Below are positions 46,182 through 55,259 of a stretch of DNA of 64,000 nucleotides, one piece after another. The stretch's first letter is position 1, and each line of letters begins with the position of its first letter. This DNA comes from Sphingobacterium bambusae (GTDB taxonomy: Bacteria > Bacteroidota > Bacteroidia > Sphingobacteriales > Sphingobacteriaceae): contig NZ_CP138332.1 of the NCBI RefSeq assembly GCF_033955345.1, forward strand, positions 3,472,001 through 3,536,000, in the 5' to 3' direction. The notes beneath the pieces were generated by a model. The model was not told the origin of the DNA, did not search any database, and worked only from the letters and a program-made list of their open reading frames with translations. The translations under genes and the position numbers were made by a program.

Positions 46182-46222
46182 AAGGCTAGATTCTTTCCGC
46201 CTTTGCGGATGAATCTAGCCTT
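46182..46222. terminator. Bidirectional terminator between convergent genes
   Basis: AAGGCTAGATTC (46182-46193) and GAATCTAGCCTT (46211-46222) pair perfectly, with an inner CCGC/GCGG stem. T-rich sequence follows on the plus strand and on the minus strand. Confidence 0.93.
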
Positions 46223-46244
46223 CCTCTTTTATTAGGTATCCTTT

Positions 46245-47915
46245 TTAGCCCTTCTTAACCTCTTTTGCCCAAGAGTCTTTCAAAGTCACCGTTCTGTTGA
46301 ATACTAAATTGTCGGTAGTCGACTTGCTGTCCAAGGTGAAATAACCGAGACGTATAAATTGATAACCTTTTTTCGGTGTTGCTTCGATCAAATCGGGTTC
46401 GATATATGCTTTTTTGATAATTTCCAAGCTGTTTGGATTGATGGACTGCTTAAAGTCTTCTGCTGCAGCGGGGTTTTCATCATTGAACAAACGGTCGTAT
46501 AAGCGTACTTCTGCCTCTTTGGCATGTTCTACGGATACCCAATGGATCGTTCCTTTTACCTTCAAGCCAGATGTGTCTTCGCCTGATTTGGAATTGGCAA
46601 CATAGGTACAGTGAATCTCCGTTACCTTGCCATTTTCGTCCTTCACAAAGTCATTGCAGGTCACAATGTAGGCATGTTTCAACCGTACGGAAAGACCCGG
46701 ACCCAATCGGAAGAATTTCTTCGGCGGCTCTTCCATAAAGTCATCGCGCTCTATCCAAAGCTCTTTGCTGAATGGGATAACACGGGTGCCTTCGCCACCT
46801 TCCACTTCCGGATTATTCTCGCCAACAAGTTCTTCAACTTGATCGTCGGGGTAATTCGTGATTACCATTTTGATCGGATCAAGTACGGCCATACGACGCC
46901 ATGCCGTTTGGTTCAGATCTTCGCGGATACAGAATTCCAACAAACTGACATCAATCATGTTCTCGCGTTTTTGCACGCCAATGCGGTCGCAAAAGTTGCG
47001 GATAGAGGCAGGGGTGTAGCCGCGTCTACGCAAGCCAGAGATCGTCGGCATGCGCGGATCGTCCCAGCTTTCTACAAAGCCCTCGTTCACCAATTGTAAA
47101 AGCTTACGCTTGCTCATCACGGTGTATGACATGTTCAAGCGTGCAAATTCATATTGCTTGGATGGAAATATCTCCAATTTATCGATGCACCAGTCGTATA
47201 AAGGACGGTGGGGGATAAACTCTAGCGTACAGATAGAATGTGTTATTTGCTCGATGGAATCAGACTGTCCATGAGCAAAATCATACATCGGATAGATGCA
47301 CCAAGCATCACCCGTGCGGTGGTGGTGTGCATGCTTTATACGATACAATAAAGGATCGCGCAGATGCATGTTTGGACTGGCCAAATCAATCTTCGCACGT
47401 AGCACCTTCTCGCCATCTTTGTACTTCCCTTCGCGCATTTCTTGGAAGAGCGATAGATTTTCATCAATGGATCGATCACGATAAGGCGTCGGGACGCCCG
47501 GCTCCGTTGGTGTACCTTTGGCTGCCGCAATTTCTTCGGCTGTGCTGTCATCTACATACGCTAAACCTTTCTTGATAAGGTCTACTGCATAATTATATAA
47601 AGTCTCGAAATAGTCAGATGTATAAAGCTCTTGCGCCCATTGAAACCCCAACCACTGTATATCCTGTTTGATACTCTCTACGTATTCTGTATCCTCGGTA
47701 ACCGGATTCGTATCATCAAAACGAAGATTTGTTTTGCCGTTGTACCGCTGTCCTAAACCGAAATTTAAACAGATCGATTTGGCATGGCCAATATGGAGAT
47801 ATCCATTTGGCTCGGGCGGGAAGCGCGTCAGGACTCGTCCATCATGCTTGCCGTTGCGGAGATCTTCTTCGATGATCTCCTCGATAAAATTCAGTGGTTT
47901 TTCTTCATTCAACAT
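46245..47915 (-). CDS. glnS: Glutamine-tRNA ligase
   Basis: This class I aminoacyl-tRNA synthetase charges tRNA-Gln. The 556-residue product has the normal length. It shows the HIGH motif in [20 protein letters not shown], the KMSKS equivalent in [13 protein letters not shown], and the GlnRS-type sequences LRFDDTNPV and [15 protein letters not shown]. The C-terminal anticodon-binding beta-barrels are present ([18 protein letters not shown]). The ATG at 47915 is followed by the conserved N-terminus and has no in-frame alternative nearby, although a promoter element lies only 5 bases upstream. Confidence 0.97.
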   Translation of the reverse strand: MLNEEKPLNFIEEIIEEDLRNGKHDGRVLTRFPPEPNGYLHIGHAKSICLNFGLGQRYNGKTNLRFDDTNPVTEDTEYVESIKQDIQWLGFQWAQELYTSDYFETLYNYAVDLIKKGLAYVDDSTAEEIAAAKGTPTEPGVPTPYRDRSIDENLSLFQEMREGKYKDGEKVLRAKIDLASPNMHLRDPLLYRIKHAHHHRTGDAWCIYPMYDFAHGQSDSIEQITHSICTLEFIPHRPLYDWCIDKLEIFPSKQYEFARLNMSYTVMSKRKLLQLVNEGFVESWDDPRMPTISGLRRRGYTPASIRNFCDRIGVQKRENMIDVSLLEFCIREDLNQTAWRRMAVLDPIKMVITNYPDDQVEELVGENNPEVEGGEGTRVIPFSKELWIERDDFMEEPPKKFFRLGPGLSVRLKHAYIVTCNDFVKDENGKVTEIHCTYVANSKSGEDTSGLKVKGTIHWVSVEHAKEAEVRLYDRLFNDENPAAAEDFKQSINPNSLEIIKKAYIEPDLIEATPKKGYQFIRLGYFTLDSKSTTDNLVFNRTVTLKDSWAKEVKKG

Positions 47916-47919
47916 GCTA

Positions 47920-47927
47920 CAAAGTTA
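47920..47927 (-). promoter_or_regulatory. -7 promoter element of glnS
   Basis: The minus strand reads TAACTTTG (TAnnTTTG). With the usual 5-8 base distance, transcription would start at or within a few bases of the ATG at 47915, implying a leaderless or nearly leaderless mRNA. No clear -33 element was found. Confidence 0.4.
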
Positions 47928-48143
47928 AAGATTTATGCCTGATTTATAGCGCGATCCTAGGAAAAATATAGCAGTCTTTAAAATGGATCAACATCTTGTT
48001 TATCAGTGTTTTGTTGCGCTGTGTTGTTGGATACCTTGACAACTGTTTTCGAAACGGGTAAATGTAGCCGCTTTTTAACAAAACTTACATGCAATAGCTA
48101 TTTATAATATGTATTTTTAACCATTTAGATCCATTCGTTAACA

Positions 48144-49427
48144 ATGAAATACATTTACGCACTCCTTTATCTTTTTGTTTTAGCCGCTACGCAGGAGGCC
48201 GCCGCCCAAAAGAATAAAAAACCGCAGGTATTGGTCTATGGATCGGATATCTTGGCCTACACTGCTGCGCTGCAAAGCGTACAATCGGGTGTGCCGACAT
48301 TGTGGGTGGCCGATGTAGATACCTTGGTTCCCGAATTTTCCACGCGTGCCGTACGGATTGATGAACCGAGGGATCTTGATGGAGGCCTGTGGCTCCATCT
48401 ATTGATGGATATGGCGCTCTCCAAAAAAAGAGACGATTCGCTGGCAAGTGTAGTCAAACTTGATATGAACCCGCGGCTCTTTTTGAATGCCATGGAGCGA
48501 AGCCTCACGAAGTACCCTGATCTACAGATAATCCGAAAGCAGAAGCTGCATGCACTAAAGTATGATGGAAAAACTTGGGCGGTGCAACTTGATAATAAGC
48601 AAAAGTACAATGTCCGCTGTATTATCGATGCGTCGGCTGGTCAAAGGCTAGGTGCAATCGCTGGAATAGGGGGGAAGGATATAAGCGACGTCCCTGCATT
48701 AACCTCATTGCATGAAGCTTCCTTGGAGACGCTACGCACCTTGGTTGCCGCAGGGTCGGTTGATCAGGAGACCTATGGTATTAGTTTGGCGCAGCTGCTG
48801 CAAGGAGAGCAAAACGGCTTCTTTTCGTTGGCTGAAGTAAAGGCGTTCTTGGATTCCACACCGGCAGATGCCGCTCGACGGTCGGCCCTGGGGCAAGCGC
48901 TCGGGGCAACAGCGGCATACTTGGCCTTTTTTAAAACGGATGCGGCAAAGATCGATGTGCGAAAACTGCAGAGCGAGCTGATGACGTATGGTATGCGTAT
49001 TATGCCCTATGCCGATGTGAAAATCGATGATCCACATTATTACGCATTGCAGCGTTTTGGGTTATCGGCTATCTTTCCACTGCAGGGGCATGATGGTCAA
49101 TTTTTGCTGGAGCGAGAGGAGACGATTTCTTTGCAAAGTATTCAGCCGGTATTTCAACGTTTATATTCCCGCAGTCAGCTCTGGTTTGCCGATAATAAGG
49201 GCGATTTGTTAAAATGGGATGATTTTTTGTCGTTGCTGCGCTTTGTTGGACTAAGGGGAGAAGAGGTGGATCGTCAGGTGGAGAAAGATTGGACAACAAA
49301 ATTGAAATTCGCTGGTCATTTCGATCGGGCGGCCTACGTCAGCCGATATCAATTCGCGGTTGTACTTGACCTTTATGCGAGCCCATACGTTAAGGCGGTG
49401 AGCCAAGAGGGTATGTTTATTAATTGA
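48144..49427 (+). CDS. Secreted FAD-dependent oxidoreductase-like protein with degenerate nucleotide motif
   Basis: The frame encodes 427 residues with a signal peptide (about 1-21, ending EAAAQ). The start of the mature part, QVLVYGSDILAYTAALQSVQ, has the layout of a Rossmann beta-alpha-beta unit, but the Gly-x-Gly-x-x-Gly motif is reduced to GSDILA. A later IIDASAGQRLGAIAGI resembles the second FAD-binding motif of the FAD_oxidored group. The middle and C-terminal parts (LFLNAMERSLTKYPDLQIIR; HYYALQRFGLSAIFPLQ) also fit that group. FAD binding is therefore uncertain. It is a single gene between convergent units; the role is unknown. Confidence 0.65.
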   Translation: MKYIYALLYLFVLAATQEAAAQKNKKPQVLVYGSDILAYTAALQSVQSGVPTLWVADVDTLVPEFSTRAVRIDEPRDLDGGLWLHLLMDMALSKKRDDSLASVVKLDMNPRLFLNAMERSLTKYPDLQIIRKQKLHALKYDGKTWAVQLDNKQKYNVRCIIDASAGQRLGAIAGIGGKDISDVPALTSLHEASLETLRTLVAAGSVDQETYGISLAQLLQGEQNGFFSLAEVKAFLDSTPADAARRSALGQALGATAAYLAFFKTDAAKIDVRKLQSELMTYGMRIMPYADVKIDDPHYYALQRFGLSAIFPLQGHDGQFLLEREETISLQSIQPVFQRLYSRSQLWFADNKGDLLKWDDFLSLLRFVGLRGEEVDRQVEKDWTTKLKFAGHFDRAAYVSRYQFAVVLDLYASPYVKAVSQEGMFIN

Positions 49428-49431
49428 TAAA

Positions 49432-49459
49432 TTGCGCGGCTGCCTCAGCAACCGCGCAA
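49432..49459. terminator. Hairpin between convergent genes
   Basis: TTGCGCGG (49432-49439) pairs with CCGCGCAA (49452-49459), with an inner TGC/GCA pairing. T-richness is weak on both sides. Confidence 0.7.
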
Positions 49460-49466
49460 AAATATA

Positions 49467-50114
49467 TTATGCGAAGGCGAAAACCTGACCTAGCGATTCG
49501 TTGCTTGAAATAGATTCCTCTAAGCTGAGCAATTCGCCAGTACCGATGTTGATCACCATACCATGCACGGCAAGATCTTGTCCACTTTTCCATGCATTTT
49601 GCACGATAGAAGTAGTACATAAATTGAAAACCTGCTCTTTCACGTTCAGTTCGATCAAACGATTTACTTTCGCTTCCTCGTCTTCGATAGCATCAATCTC
49701 CTTGGCATGCAAACGGTATACGTCTTTGATGTGGCACAGCCAGTTGTCGATAATACCGAATTGTTTGCGGCTCAGCGATGCGGCAACACCGCCACATCCA
49801 TAGTGTCCAGCAACCACAATATGCTTTACCTTCAGCACGTTCACCGCGTAATCCAATACCGATAACATGTTCATGTCGGAATGTATGCACATGTTGGCAA
49901 TGTTACGGTGCACAAATACTTCACCCGGCTTCGTACCTGTAATTTCGTTGGCAGGCACACGGCTGTCCGCACAACCGATCCATAAGATTTCCGGATTTTG
50001 TCCTTTGGCGAGTTGTTCAAAACGACCAGTTGTGTCTTTTGCGACAAAATCGATCCATCCTTTGTTGCCATCTAATATGCGCTGAAAACCTAATTCTAAT
50101 TCTTTTTTTCCCAT
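49467..50114 (-). CDS. Beta-class carbonic anhydrase
   Basis: This enzyme interconverts carbon dioxide and bicarbonate. The 215-residue product carries the complete beta-class zinc site: Cys 48 and Asp 50 in LWIGCADSRVPANEI, and His 104 and Cys 107 in VVAGHYGCGGV, with the Asp-Arg dyad intact. There is no signal peptide, so it acts in the cytoplasm. It lies 69 bases downstream of the SulP transporter gene on the same strand, an arrangement known from bicarbonate uptake units. Confidence 0.95.
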   Translation of the reverse strand: MGKKELELGFQRILDGNKGWIDFVAKDTTGRFEQLAKGQNPEILWIGCADSRVPANEITGTKPGEVFVHRNIANMCIHSDMNMLSVLDYAVNVLKVKHIVVAGHYGCGGVAASLSRKQFGIIDNWLCHIKDVYRLHAKEIDAIEDEEAKVNRLIELNVKEQVFNLCTTSIVQNAWKSGQDLAVHGMVINIGTGELLSLEESISSNESLGQVFAFA

Positions 50115-50183
50115 GTTTTTTTAATTAAGGTGGTTGACGTTTCCGGCAACCAAGTTAATAGTTTACTAATTTGTTATCAATTT

Positions 50184-51728
50184 TTATTTTTTGTACTGTA
50201 TAGATTGTAGCTGTATATCAATCCCTTTGCTTACTGCATTGAGCTCGAAATCTTTCAACACCTCTATCACGTCCTTGTCGATAAACTTGCTTTGTTTGCC
50301 GTCGATCTGTATACGGTCTACGTTTTTTGGTAGGCTGTACAGCATTTGCTGTATAGGTACCTTGTTCAGAAACGACACCTCCTCTGCCAATGTGATAATA
50401 ACAGTTTGTTTGCCATTTTGTTCACTGGTTTCCATTCGGAAAGCGTTTTGCATATTGGTCCTGATGATGTAAAATATAGCGACCATAATACCGATACCGA
50501 CCCCCATTAATAAGTCTGTAAGAACAACCGCAACGACGGTTATTGCGAAGGGCACAAACTGATCGAGACCTTTCCTAAACATATGCTTAAATAACGTGGG
50601 GTTGGCCAGTTTGTAGCCTGTGTGCAGCAAAATTGCAGCTAGACAGGATAGAGGAATCAAGTTGATCACCATCGGAACCGCCAAGACTGCTAGCAACAGC
50701 CATACACCGTGCAACATGGCCGACTGTCTGCTGCGTCCGCCAGCCTGTACATTGGCTGATGAACGGACGATAACCGACGTCATCGGCAGGCCACCCAATG
50801 CGCCGCTCGCTATATTGCCCACTCCTTGCGCAATAAGTTCTCTATTGGTCGGTGTGTTGCGCTTGAACGGGTCTAATTTGTCGATAGCCTCAATGCTCAA
50901 CAAGGTTTCTAAACTAGCGATAATGGCGATAGTGACGGCCACGATCCAAACTTGTTTGTTCCCTATTTGTGTGAAATCGGGAAACACAAACAAGCCTGTA
51001 AATTCCTGAAAGGACGAAACGACAGGTATCTGCACATAATGTTTACCCGTAAGCTGCAAACCGGTTCCCTGAAAGAGAAATCCTGCAAGCACTGCAAGGA
51101 CTACAACCAGCAGCGGAGCAGGTATCCGTCGGGCGCCCTTTATTTTTGGCCAATAGATTAATAGGGCAAGGGATAGGATGCAAATAATTGTGGCGCCCCA
51201 ATTGACGGCAGACAAAACCGTGTCGCCAAAGGCCGCAATTCCGCCACCATTATCGATCTCGAAGGCGTGCGCCTCGGTCATCCCAAATGCCAAAGGCAAC
51301 TGTTTCAGGATGATGGTGACGCCGATGGCCGCAAGCATACCTAGAATCACTGCCGACGGAAAGTAATTTCCGATTAGGCCGGCCTTGATGATGCCCAGAA
51401 TAAGTTGCAAGAGGCCGGCAATGAACACCGCCAAAAGAAATGTCTCATAGGCACCCAACTTTTCGATGGCGCTGAGCACCACAACGGTCAATCCGGCCGC
51501 AGGGCCACTGACGCTTAAAGGCGATTTGCTGATGGCGGCCACCACGATACCACCGATTACACCGGTCAGAATGCCGGCAAACAATGGCGCTCCCGAGGCC
51601 ATTGCTATACCCAAACAAAGCGGTAGTGCTACAAGAAATACTACTACACTTGATGGGAAGTCATATTTTAAGTCTCTTTTCGATAATTTCAGAAAAGCCG
51701 ACGTACGCGTTCCTAACATAAGATTCAA
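50184..51728 (-). CDS. SulP family inorganic anion transporter (likely bicarbonate)
   Basis: This 514-residue multispanning membrane protein begins with the SulP signature region DFPSSVVVFLVALPLCLGIA followed by MASGAPLFAGILTGVIGG, and includes SVSGPAAGLTVVV and a GALGGLPMTSVIVRSSANVQ loop. The C-terminal 80 or so residues form a short STAS-like cytoplasmic domain (EVSFLNKVPIQQMLYSLP, KFIDKDVIEVLKDFEL). Cotranscription with a beta-carbonic anhydrase points to sodium-coupled bicarbonate uptake (BicA-like) or carbon dioxide recycling rather than sulfate; no sulfur genes are nearby. Confidence 0.92.
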   Translation of the reverse strand: MNLMLGTRTSAFLKLSKRDLKYDFPSSVVVFLVALPLCLGIAMASGAPLFAGILTGVIGGIVVAAISKSPLSVSGPAAGLTVVVLSAIEKLGAYETFLLAVFIAGLLQLILGIIKAGLIGNYFPSAVILGMLAAIGVTIILKQLPLAFGMTEAHAFEIDNGGGIAAFGDTVLSAVNWGATIICILSLALLIYWPKIKGARRIPAPLLVVVLAVLAGFLFQGTGLQLTGKHYVQIPVVSSFQEFTGLFVFPDFTQIGNKQVWIVAVTIAIIASLETLLSIEAIDKLDPFKRNTPTNRELIAQGVGNIASGALGGLPMTSVIVRSSANVQAGGRSRQSAMLHGVWLLLAVLAVPMVINLIPLSCLAAILLHTGYKLANPTLFKHMFRKGLDQFVPFAITVVAVVLTDLLMGVGIGIMVAIFYIIRTNMQNAFRMETSEQNGKQTVIITLAEEVSFLNKVPIQQMLYSLPKNVDRIQIDGKQSKFIDKDVIEVLKDFELNAVSKGIDIQLQSIQYKK

Positions 51729-51816
51729 CTTAGATGTTTACCGTTATCTGTCTATTCCACGGCATCTTGGTATACGACAAAGCGCATTCATGGAGCCATC
51801 GAAGCCTATATAGCGG

Positions 51817-52101
51817 TTACACGTTGGGAGGTGGGGTCGGCACGGCAGGGTGGAAGGCCTGAATCAACTTCTCATTCTTGAGGTAATGTTGCTGCTTGCC
51901 GTAGTGCTCCTCGAAGGGATAGAATTGGAAATAATCGGAGCTTGTCGCGTTAAAAAACTTGCAAGAGCCTTCATGTGCATCCTCGCATACATTGTTGGCC
52001 TTGCTACTGTTCTCGATTTCCAATTGTAAAACAACCTGTAGAACGGTGCCTTTATCCAACACATTCACAAACATAGGTATAGCTGCTATGAACATCTTCA
52101 T
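51817..52101 (-). CDS. Small membrane-anchored protein of unknown function upstream of SulP
   Basis: From the ATG at 52101 the frame encodes 94 residues. A hydrophobic N-terminus (MKMFIAAIPMFVNVL) is followed by a polar domain with two Cys (NVCEDAHEGSCKFF) and a Pro-rich end (HPAVPTPPPNV) often seen in small exported Bacteroidota proteins. The start is uncertain: a GTG at 52158 would add a basic segment and lengthen the membrane helix (CCLFVFFMKMFIAAIPMF), and a possible -7 box TATTTTTG lies at 52180-52187 (minus strand). It is 88 bases upstream of the SulP gene and probably in its operon. Confidence 0.55.
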   Translation of the reverse strand: MKMFIAAIPMFVNVLDKGTVLQVVLQLEIENSSKANNVCEDAHEGSCKFFNATSSDYFQFYPFEEHYGKQQHYLKNEKLIQAFHPAVPTPPPNV

Positions 52102-52364
52102 AAAGAAGACGAACAAACAGCATTTTGCAGCGGCCCTATGTGTGATCTTGTTCAGCACAGTAATTACTTTTGTTTCTATCAAAAATACAAATTTTCTTTA
52201 GATAATAAAATGTTAGACATATCATCCGGATTGAATTTTTTTACTATCAAAAGCCGAATGGCACCAAGTATAAGATAAGGGATCCTAAAAAAAGTATATT
52301 AATGCAATTAGCACATTTTTTTTCATTTATATAATGCATATAATAGGTTATATTTATACTAAAT

Positions 52365-52429
52365 TATGCGATATTTGAATTTTATAGAAGTTTAATGATG
52401 CGATTTTTGCATAGTAATTTGTATTTTTG
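52365..52429 (+). promoter_or_regulatory. Promoter with repeated operator-like motif before the HTH/Fic pair
   Basis: TATTTTTG (52422-52429) fits the -7 consensus, 20 bases before the ATG at 52450. Two similar 13-mers, TATGCGATATTTG (52365-52377) and GATGCGATTTTTG (52397-52409), stand 32 bases apart in the same direction (three helical turns) across the promoter. They are good candidates for binding of the HTH protein encoded next. Confidence 0.5.
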
Positions 52430-52449
52430 TGAATAGAAATAGAGCTATT

Positions 52450-52914
52450 ATGGACTATTGGGATATAAAACTTATGCGAGAGCAACTGGATAGAAAGTTG
52501 AAAAAGCTGTCTATACTGTTATCACCCGACCTGCCTGACAGAGGCTGGGTAAAACTTATTCGAGAATCGTTAGGTATGTCAGGTCAAGAGTTGGCAGATA
52601 GGGTCGGCTTAGACCAATCTAATATCTCTCGATTGGAAAATTCCGAATTATCTGGAGAAGCAAAGCTATCTTCCTTACGCAAAATAGCTGAAGGACTGAA
52701 CATGAAATTTGTTTACGGATTTGTTCCAAAGGAGAGCTTAGAGAGTATTGTAAGAGACCAAGCGCAAAAAATAGCGAAGGAACGTATGGCAAAGGTGTCA
52801 CACACCATGCTCCTAGAGGCACAAGAACTGTCTATAGAGGAAAAAGCACGGATGTTTGATGATCTTGTTCAAAAGATCCTGATTGAAAAGCCGAAGAGAT
52901 TCTGGAAAAAATGA
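52450..52914 (+). CDS. HTH regulator, mobile mystery protein A type
   Basis: The frame encodes 154 residues from the ATG at 52450; the frame is open from a GTG at 52429 that falls inside the promoter box, so the ATG is preferred. An N-terminal helical stretch (REQLDRKLKKLSIL) precedes a Cro/C1-type helix-turn-helix (about 45-90: GMSGQELADRVGLDQSNISR, LENSELSGEAKLSSLRKIAE) and a C-terminal helical part. This is the composition of the family annotated as mobile mystery protein A, always next to the Fic protein called mobile mystery protein B. Its stop codon overlaps the start of that gene (ATGA), implying translational coupling; an autorepressor/antitoxin-like role is inferred. Confidence 0.85.
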   Translation: MDYWDIKLMREQLDRKLKKLSILLSPDLPDRGWVKLIRESLGMSGQELADRVGLDQSNISRLENSELSGEAKLSSLRKIAEGLNMKFVYGFVPKESLESIVRDQAQKIAKERMAKVSHTMLLEAQELSIEEKARMFDDLVQKILIEKPKRFWKK

Positions 52915-53498
52915 TACCATTTGATTATCCCGAGGGCGCAACACCACTTGATCCTGAAGAAACAGAGGACCTGAAGTTACGTCATATCACAACCCGTAGC
53001 GAACTTGATCGTTGGGAGCAAGAAAACATTCAGGATGCGATAGCATGGCTGGAACGCACACGTAAAATGGATGTTCTGACCGAAGAATTTATCAATTTAC
53101 TTCATAAAAAAATGTTCGGAAAGATTTGGAAATGGGCAGGAACATTTAGGCGTTCGAATAAGAATATTGGTGTTGATAGGTTTAGGATAGTTACAGAGTT
53201 AAGGCAACTCGTAGATGACGTAAGATACTGGATAGAAAACAACTCTTTTGCAGCGGATGAAATCGCCTATCGGTTTCACCATAAACTTGTGTGGATTCAT
53301 TTGTTCCCGAATGGCAATGGGCGACATGCAAGGTTGATGACAGATGTTCTACTAACACGAATCTTAAGGCAGGAACCTTTTACATGGGGAAATGATACCC
53401 TGATAGATGCCAACCTCACGAGGAGACAATATATTTCGGCATTACGTGCTGCAGATCACAATGACTATACCGAATTATCAACCTTTGTAAGATCATAG
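52911..53498 (+). CDS. Fic domain protein, mobile mystery protein B type
   Basis: This 195-residue Fic-fold protein would be expected to transfer AMP, or another nucleotide part, to a target protein. The signature loop HLFPNGNGRHAR occupies residues 130-141. The catalytic His 130 and Arg 138 are kept, but the usual acidic residue at position 134 (HPFxDGNGR) is Asn. The rest (KIWKWAGTFRRSNKNIGVD; VWIHLFPNGNG) is typical of the family. No inhibitory helix of the (S/T)xxxE(G/N) kind was seen in this protein or its partner. The ATGA overlap with the HTH gene makes a two-gene operon resembling toxin-antitoxin modules. Confidence 0.9.
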   Translation: MIPFDYPEGATPLDPEETEDLKLRHITTRSELDRWEQENIQDAIAWLERTRKMDVLTEEFINLLHKKMFGKIWKWAGTFRRSNKNIGVDRFRIVTELRQLVDDVRYWIENNSFAADEIAYRFHHKLVWIHLFPNGNGRHARLMTDVLLTRILRQEPFTWGNDTLIDANLTRRQYISALRAADHNDYTELSTFVRS

Positions 53499-53512
53499 AT
53501 TTTATAGCATCT

Positions 53513-53549
53513 GGGCAGGACGCAATCCGTCTTGCCCTGTATTTTTTTA
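53513..53549 (+). terminator. Rho-independent terminator after the Fic gene
   Basis: GGGCAGGACG (53513-53522) pairs with CGTCTTGCCC (53528-53537; one G-T pair), with a 5-base loop, followed by ATTTTTTTA-type sequence. Confidence 0.92.
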
Positions 53550-53567
53550 TACGGTCAGTCGGTTTTT

Positions 53568-53598
53568 TTTGTTAAATTTCGTCATAAAGCTATCTTTA
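53568..53598 (+). promoter_or_regulatory. Promoter of the HerA-like ATPase gene
   Basis: TTTG (53568-53571), a 19-base spacer and TATCTTTA (53591-53598; one mismatch to TAnnTTTG) precede the ATG at 53649. Confidence 0.6.
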
Positions 53599-53648
53599 AA
53601 TATAAATGTTACAGAAGCGCTGTCGTGTGCTGTTAATAGGATGATCTT

Positions 53649-55205
53649 ATGGAGGATATCAAAAAACAATTTGTCGATGCTATAACAGCATCCTACAGTC
53701 CGAAAGGGGCGGCTATACAACTGGGTGCCGGTATTCTACAGGGGCAGGTGCTGGCCGAGGCGAAGGTCAATCTCGCATTGAAGATGATGAACCGACACGG
53801 GTTGATTGCCGGCGCTACGGGGACGGGAAAGACGCGTACGTTACAGCTTATCGCCGAACAATTGTCCGATGCGGGCGTCCCCGTGTTTATGCTGGATGTC
53901 AAAGGTGATTTGTCAGGGCTCAGTCAGCCGGGGACGACCAACGAGGCGTTGCTTGAGCGGGGTAAATTGGTGGGCGTTCCCTTCGAGCCTACGTCGTTTC
54001 CTGTCGAAATATTTTCGCTCAGCGGTAAACTGGGCGCTCCAATGCGCATCACGATCGAAGATTTTGGTCCGATACTCTTGTCGCGCATTTTAGATTTGAA
54101 TGATACGCAGTCGGGGGTATTGGCTGCTCTATTTAAATATGCTGCAGACCAAAGTTGGCCTTTGGTGGATTTTGCAGACGTGAAGAAGCTTTTGTCCTAC
54201 TTGAGCGAAGGGCCTGGCGCAGCAGCTATTAAAGATGACTATGGTAAAATAAGCACCGCGACATCGGGTACTATTTTGCGCAAGATTGTCGCCGTGGAAC
54301 AACAAGGGCTTGCGTCTATTTTTGGCGAAAAAGAATTTGATATTGAAGACTTGTTCGAGCGAATCGATGGCCGCGGGGTGATCAGTTTGTTGAATATCGC
54401 GGATATCCAAGACCAGCCGGTGCTGTATTCAACCTTTTTATTGAGCCTCCTGTCGCAGCTGTTTAAGCAGCTGCCGGAGGTGGGGGATCTAGAAAAACCG
54501 AAGTTGTTGTTCTTCTTTGATGAGGCGCATCTTTTGTTTAATGGTGCCTCGAAGGCCTTTTTAACCCAAGTGGAGCAGATTGTCCGCTTAATCCGTTCAA
54601 AGGGTGTCGGCGTTTTCTTTTGCACGCAGGCCGCAACGGATATTCCCGAATCGGTGCTTGGGCAGTTGGGAAACCGCGTGCAACATGCCTTACGTGCATT
54701 CACACCCAATGATGCAGAGAATCTGCGGAAGACAGTACGCACGTATCCCCATTCTAAATTTTATGAGATCGATAAAATATTGACCTCGCTGGGCACAGGT
54801 CAGGCCTTAATCACTGTGCTGAATGACAAAGGGATCCCGACAGAGGTGGTGGCGACACATCTGGTGGCGGCGCGTGCCGTGATGGGGCCATGCAGCGCGG
54901 AGACCTATAAAGCGCTGATCAACGCTTCGATATTTACCAGCAAGTACCAGCGAGCCGTAAACCGACGTAGTGCAAGCGAGATCGTCGATGAAAAGATGGA
55001 GGCAGTGGCGGCACAACAGACAGCGCGCGATGAGGCAGCAGCTTCGAAATCGAAAGCGGGGAAGGATGGTGGCACGAGAAGTCGTCGGCAGACGCCGCTA
55101 GAGGCTGCGCAAACGCAGGCCTCACGTGCATTGGCGCGTGAAGGTGTAAAAATATTGAGCAAAATAGCTTCAGGCATCTTGGGTGCCATTTTTAAAAAGA
55201 AATAA
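53649..55205 (+). CDS. HerA-like (DUF853) ATPase
   Basis: This 518-residue member of the HerA/FtsK superfamily has Walker A GATGTGKT (55-62), Walker B in LFFFDEAHLLF (about 292-302) and a sensor-like FFCTQAATDIPESVLGQLGN stretch. It contains the DUF853 features VFMLDVKGDLSGLSQPGTTN and VISLLNIADIQDQPVLYSTF. Relatives are hexameric DNA translocases or helicases; the substrate of DUF853 proteins is not established. The C-terminal 60 residues are Ala/Lys/Arg-rich and end in a hydrophobic helix with KKK. It is an independent gene downstream of the Fic pair. Confidence 0.9.
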   Translation: MEDIKKQFVDAITASYSPKGAAIQLGAGILQGQVLAEAKVNLALKMMNRHGLIAGATGTGKTRTLQLIAEQLSDAGVPVFMLDVKGDLSGLSQPGTTNEALLERGKLVGVPFEPTSFPVEIFSLSGKLGAPMRITIEDFGPILLSRILDLNDTQSGVLAALFKYAADQSWPLVDFADVKKLLSYLSEGPGAAAIKDDYGKISTATSGTILRKIVAVEQQGLASIFGEKEFDIEDLFERIDGRGVISLLNIADIQDQPVLYSTFLLSLLSQLFKQLPEVGDLEKPKLLFFFDEAHLLFNGASKAFLTQVEQIVRLIRSKGVGVFFCTQAATDIPESVLGQLGNRVQHALRAFTPNDAENLRKTVRTYPHSKFYEIDKILTSLGTGQALITVLNDKGIPTEVVATHLVAARAVMGPCSAETYKALINASIFTSKYQRAVNRRSASEIVDEKMEAVAAQQTARDEAAASKSKAGKDGGTRSRRQTPLEAAQTQASRALAREGVKILSKIASGILGAIFKKK

Positions 55206-55259
55206 ATAATATGTTTATCTTTGCCGAGCTAAGATTGTAATCATTACTAAAAAAGATAA

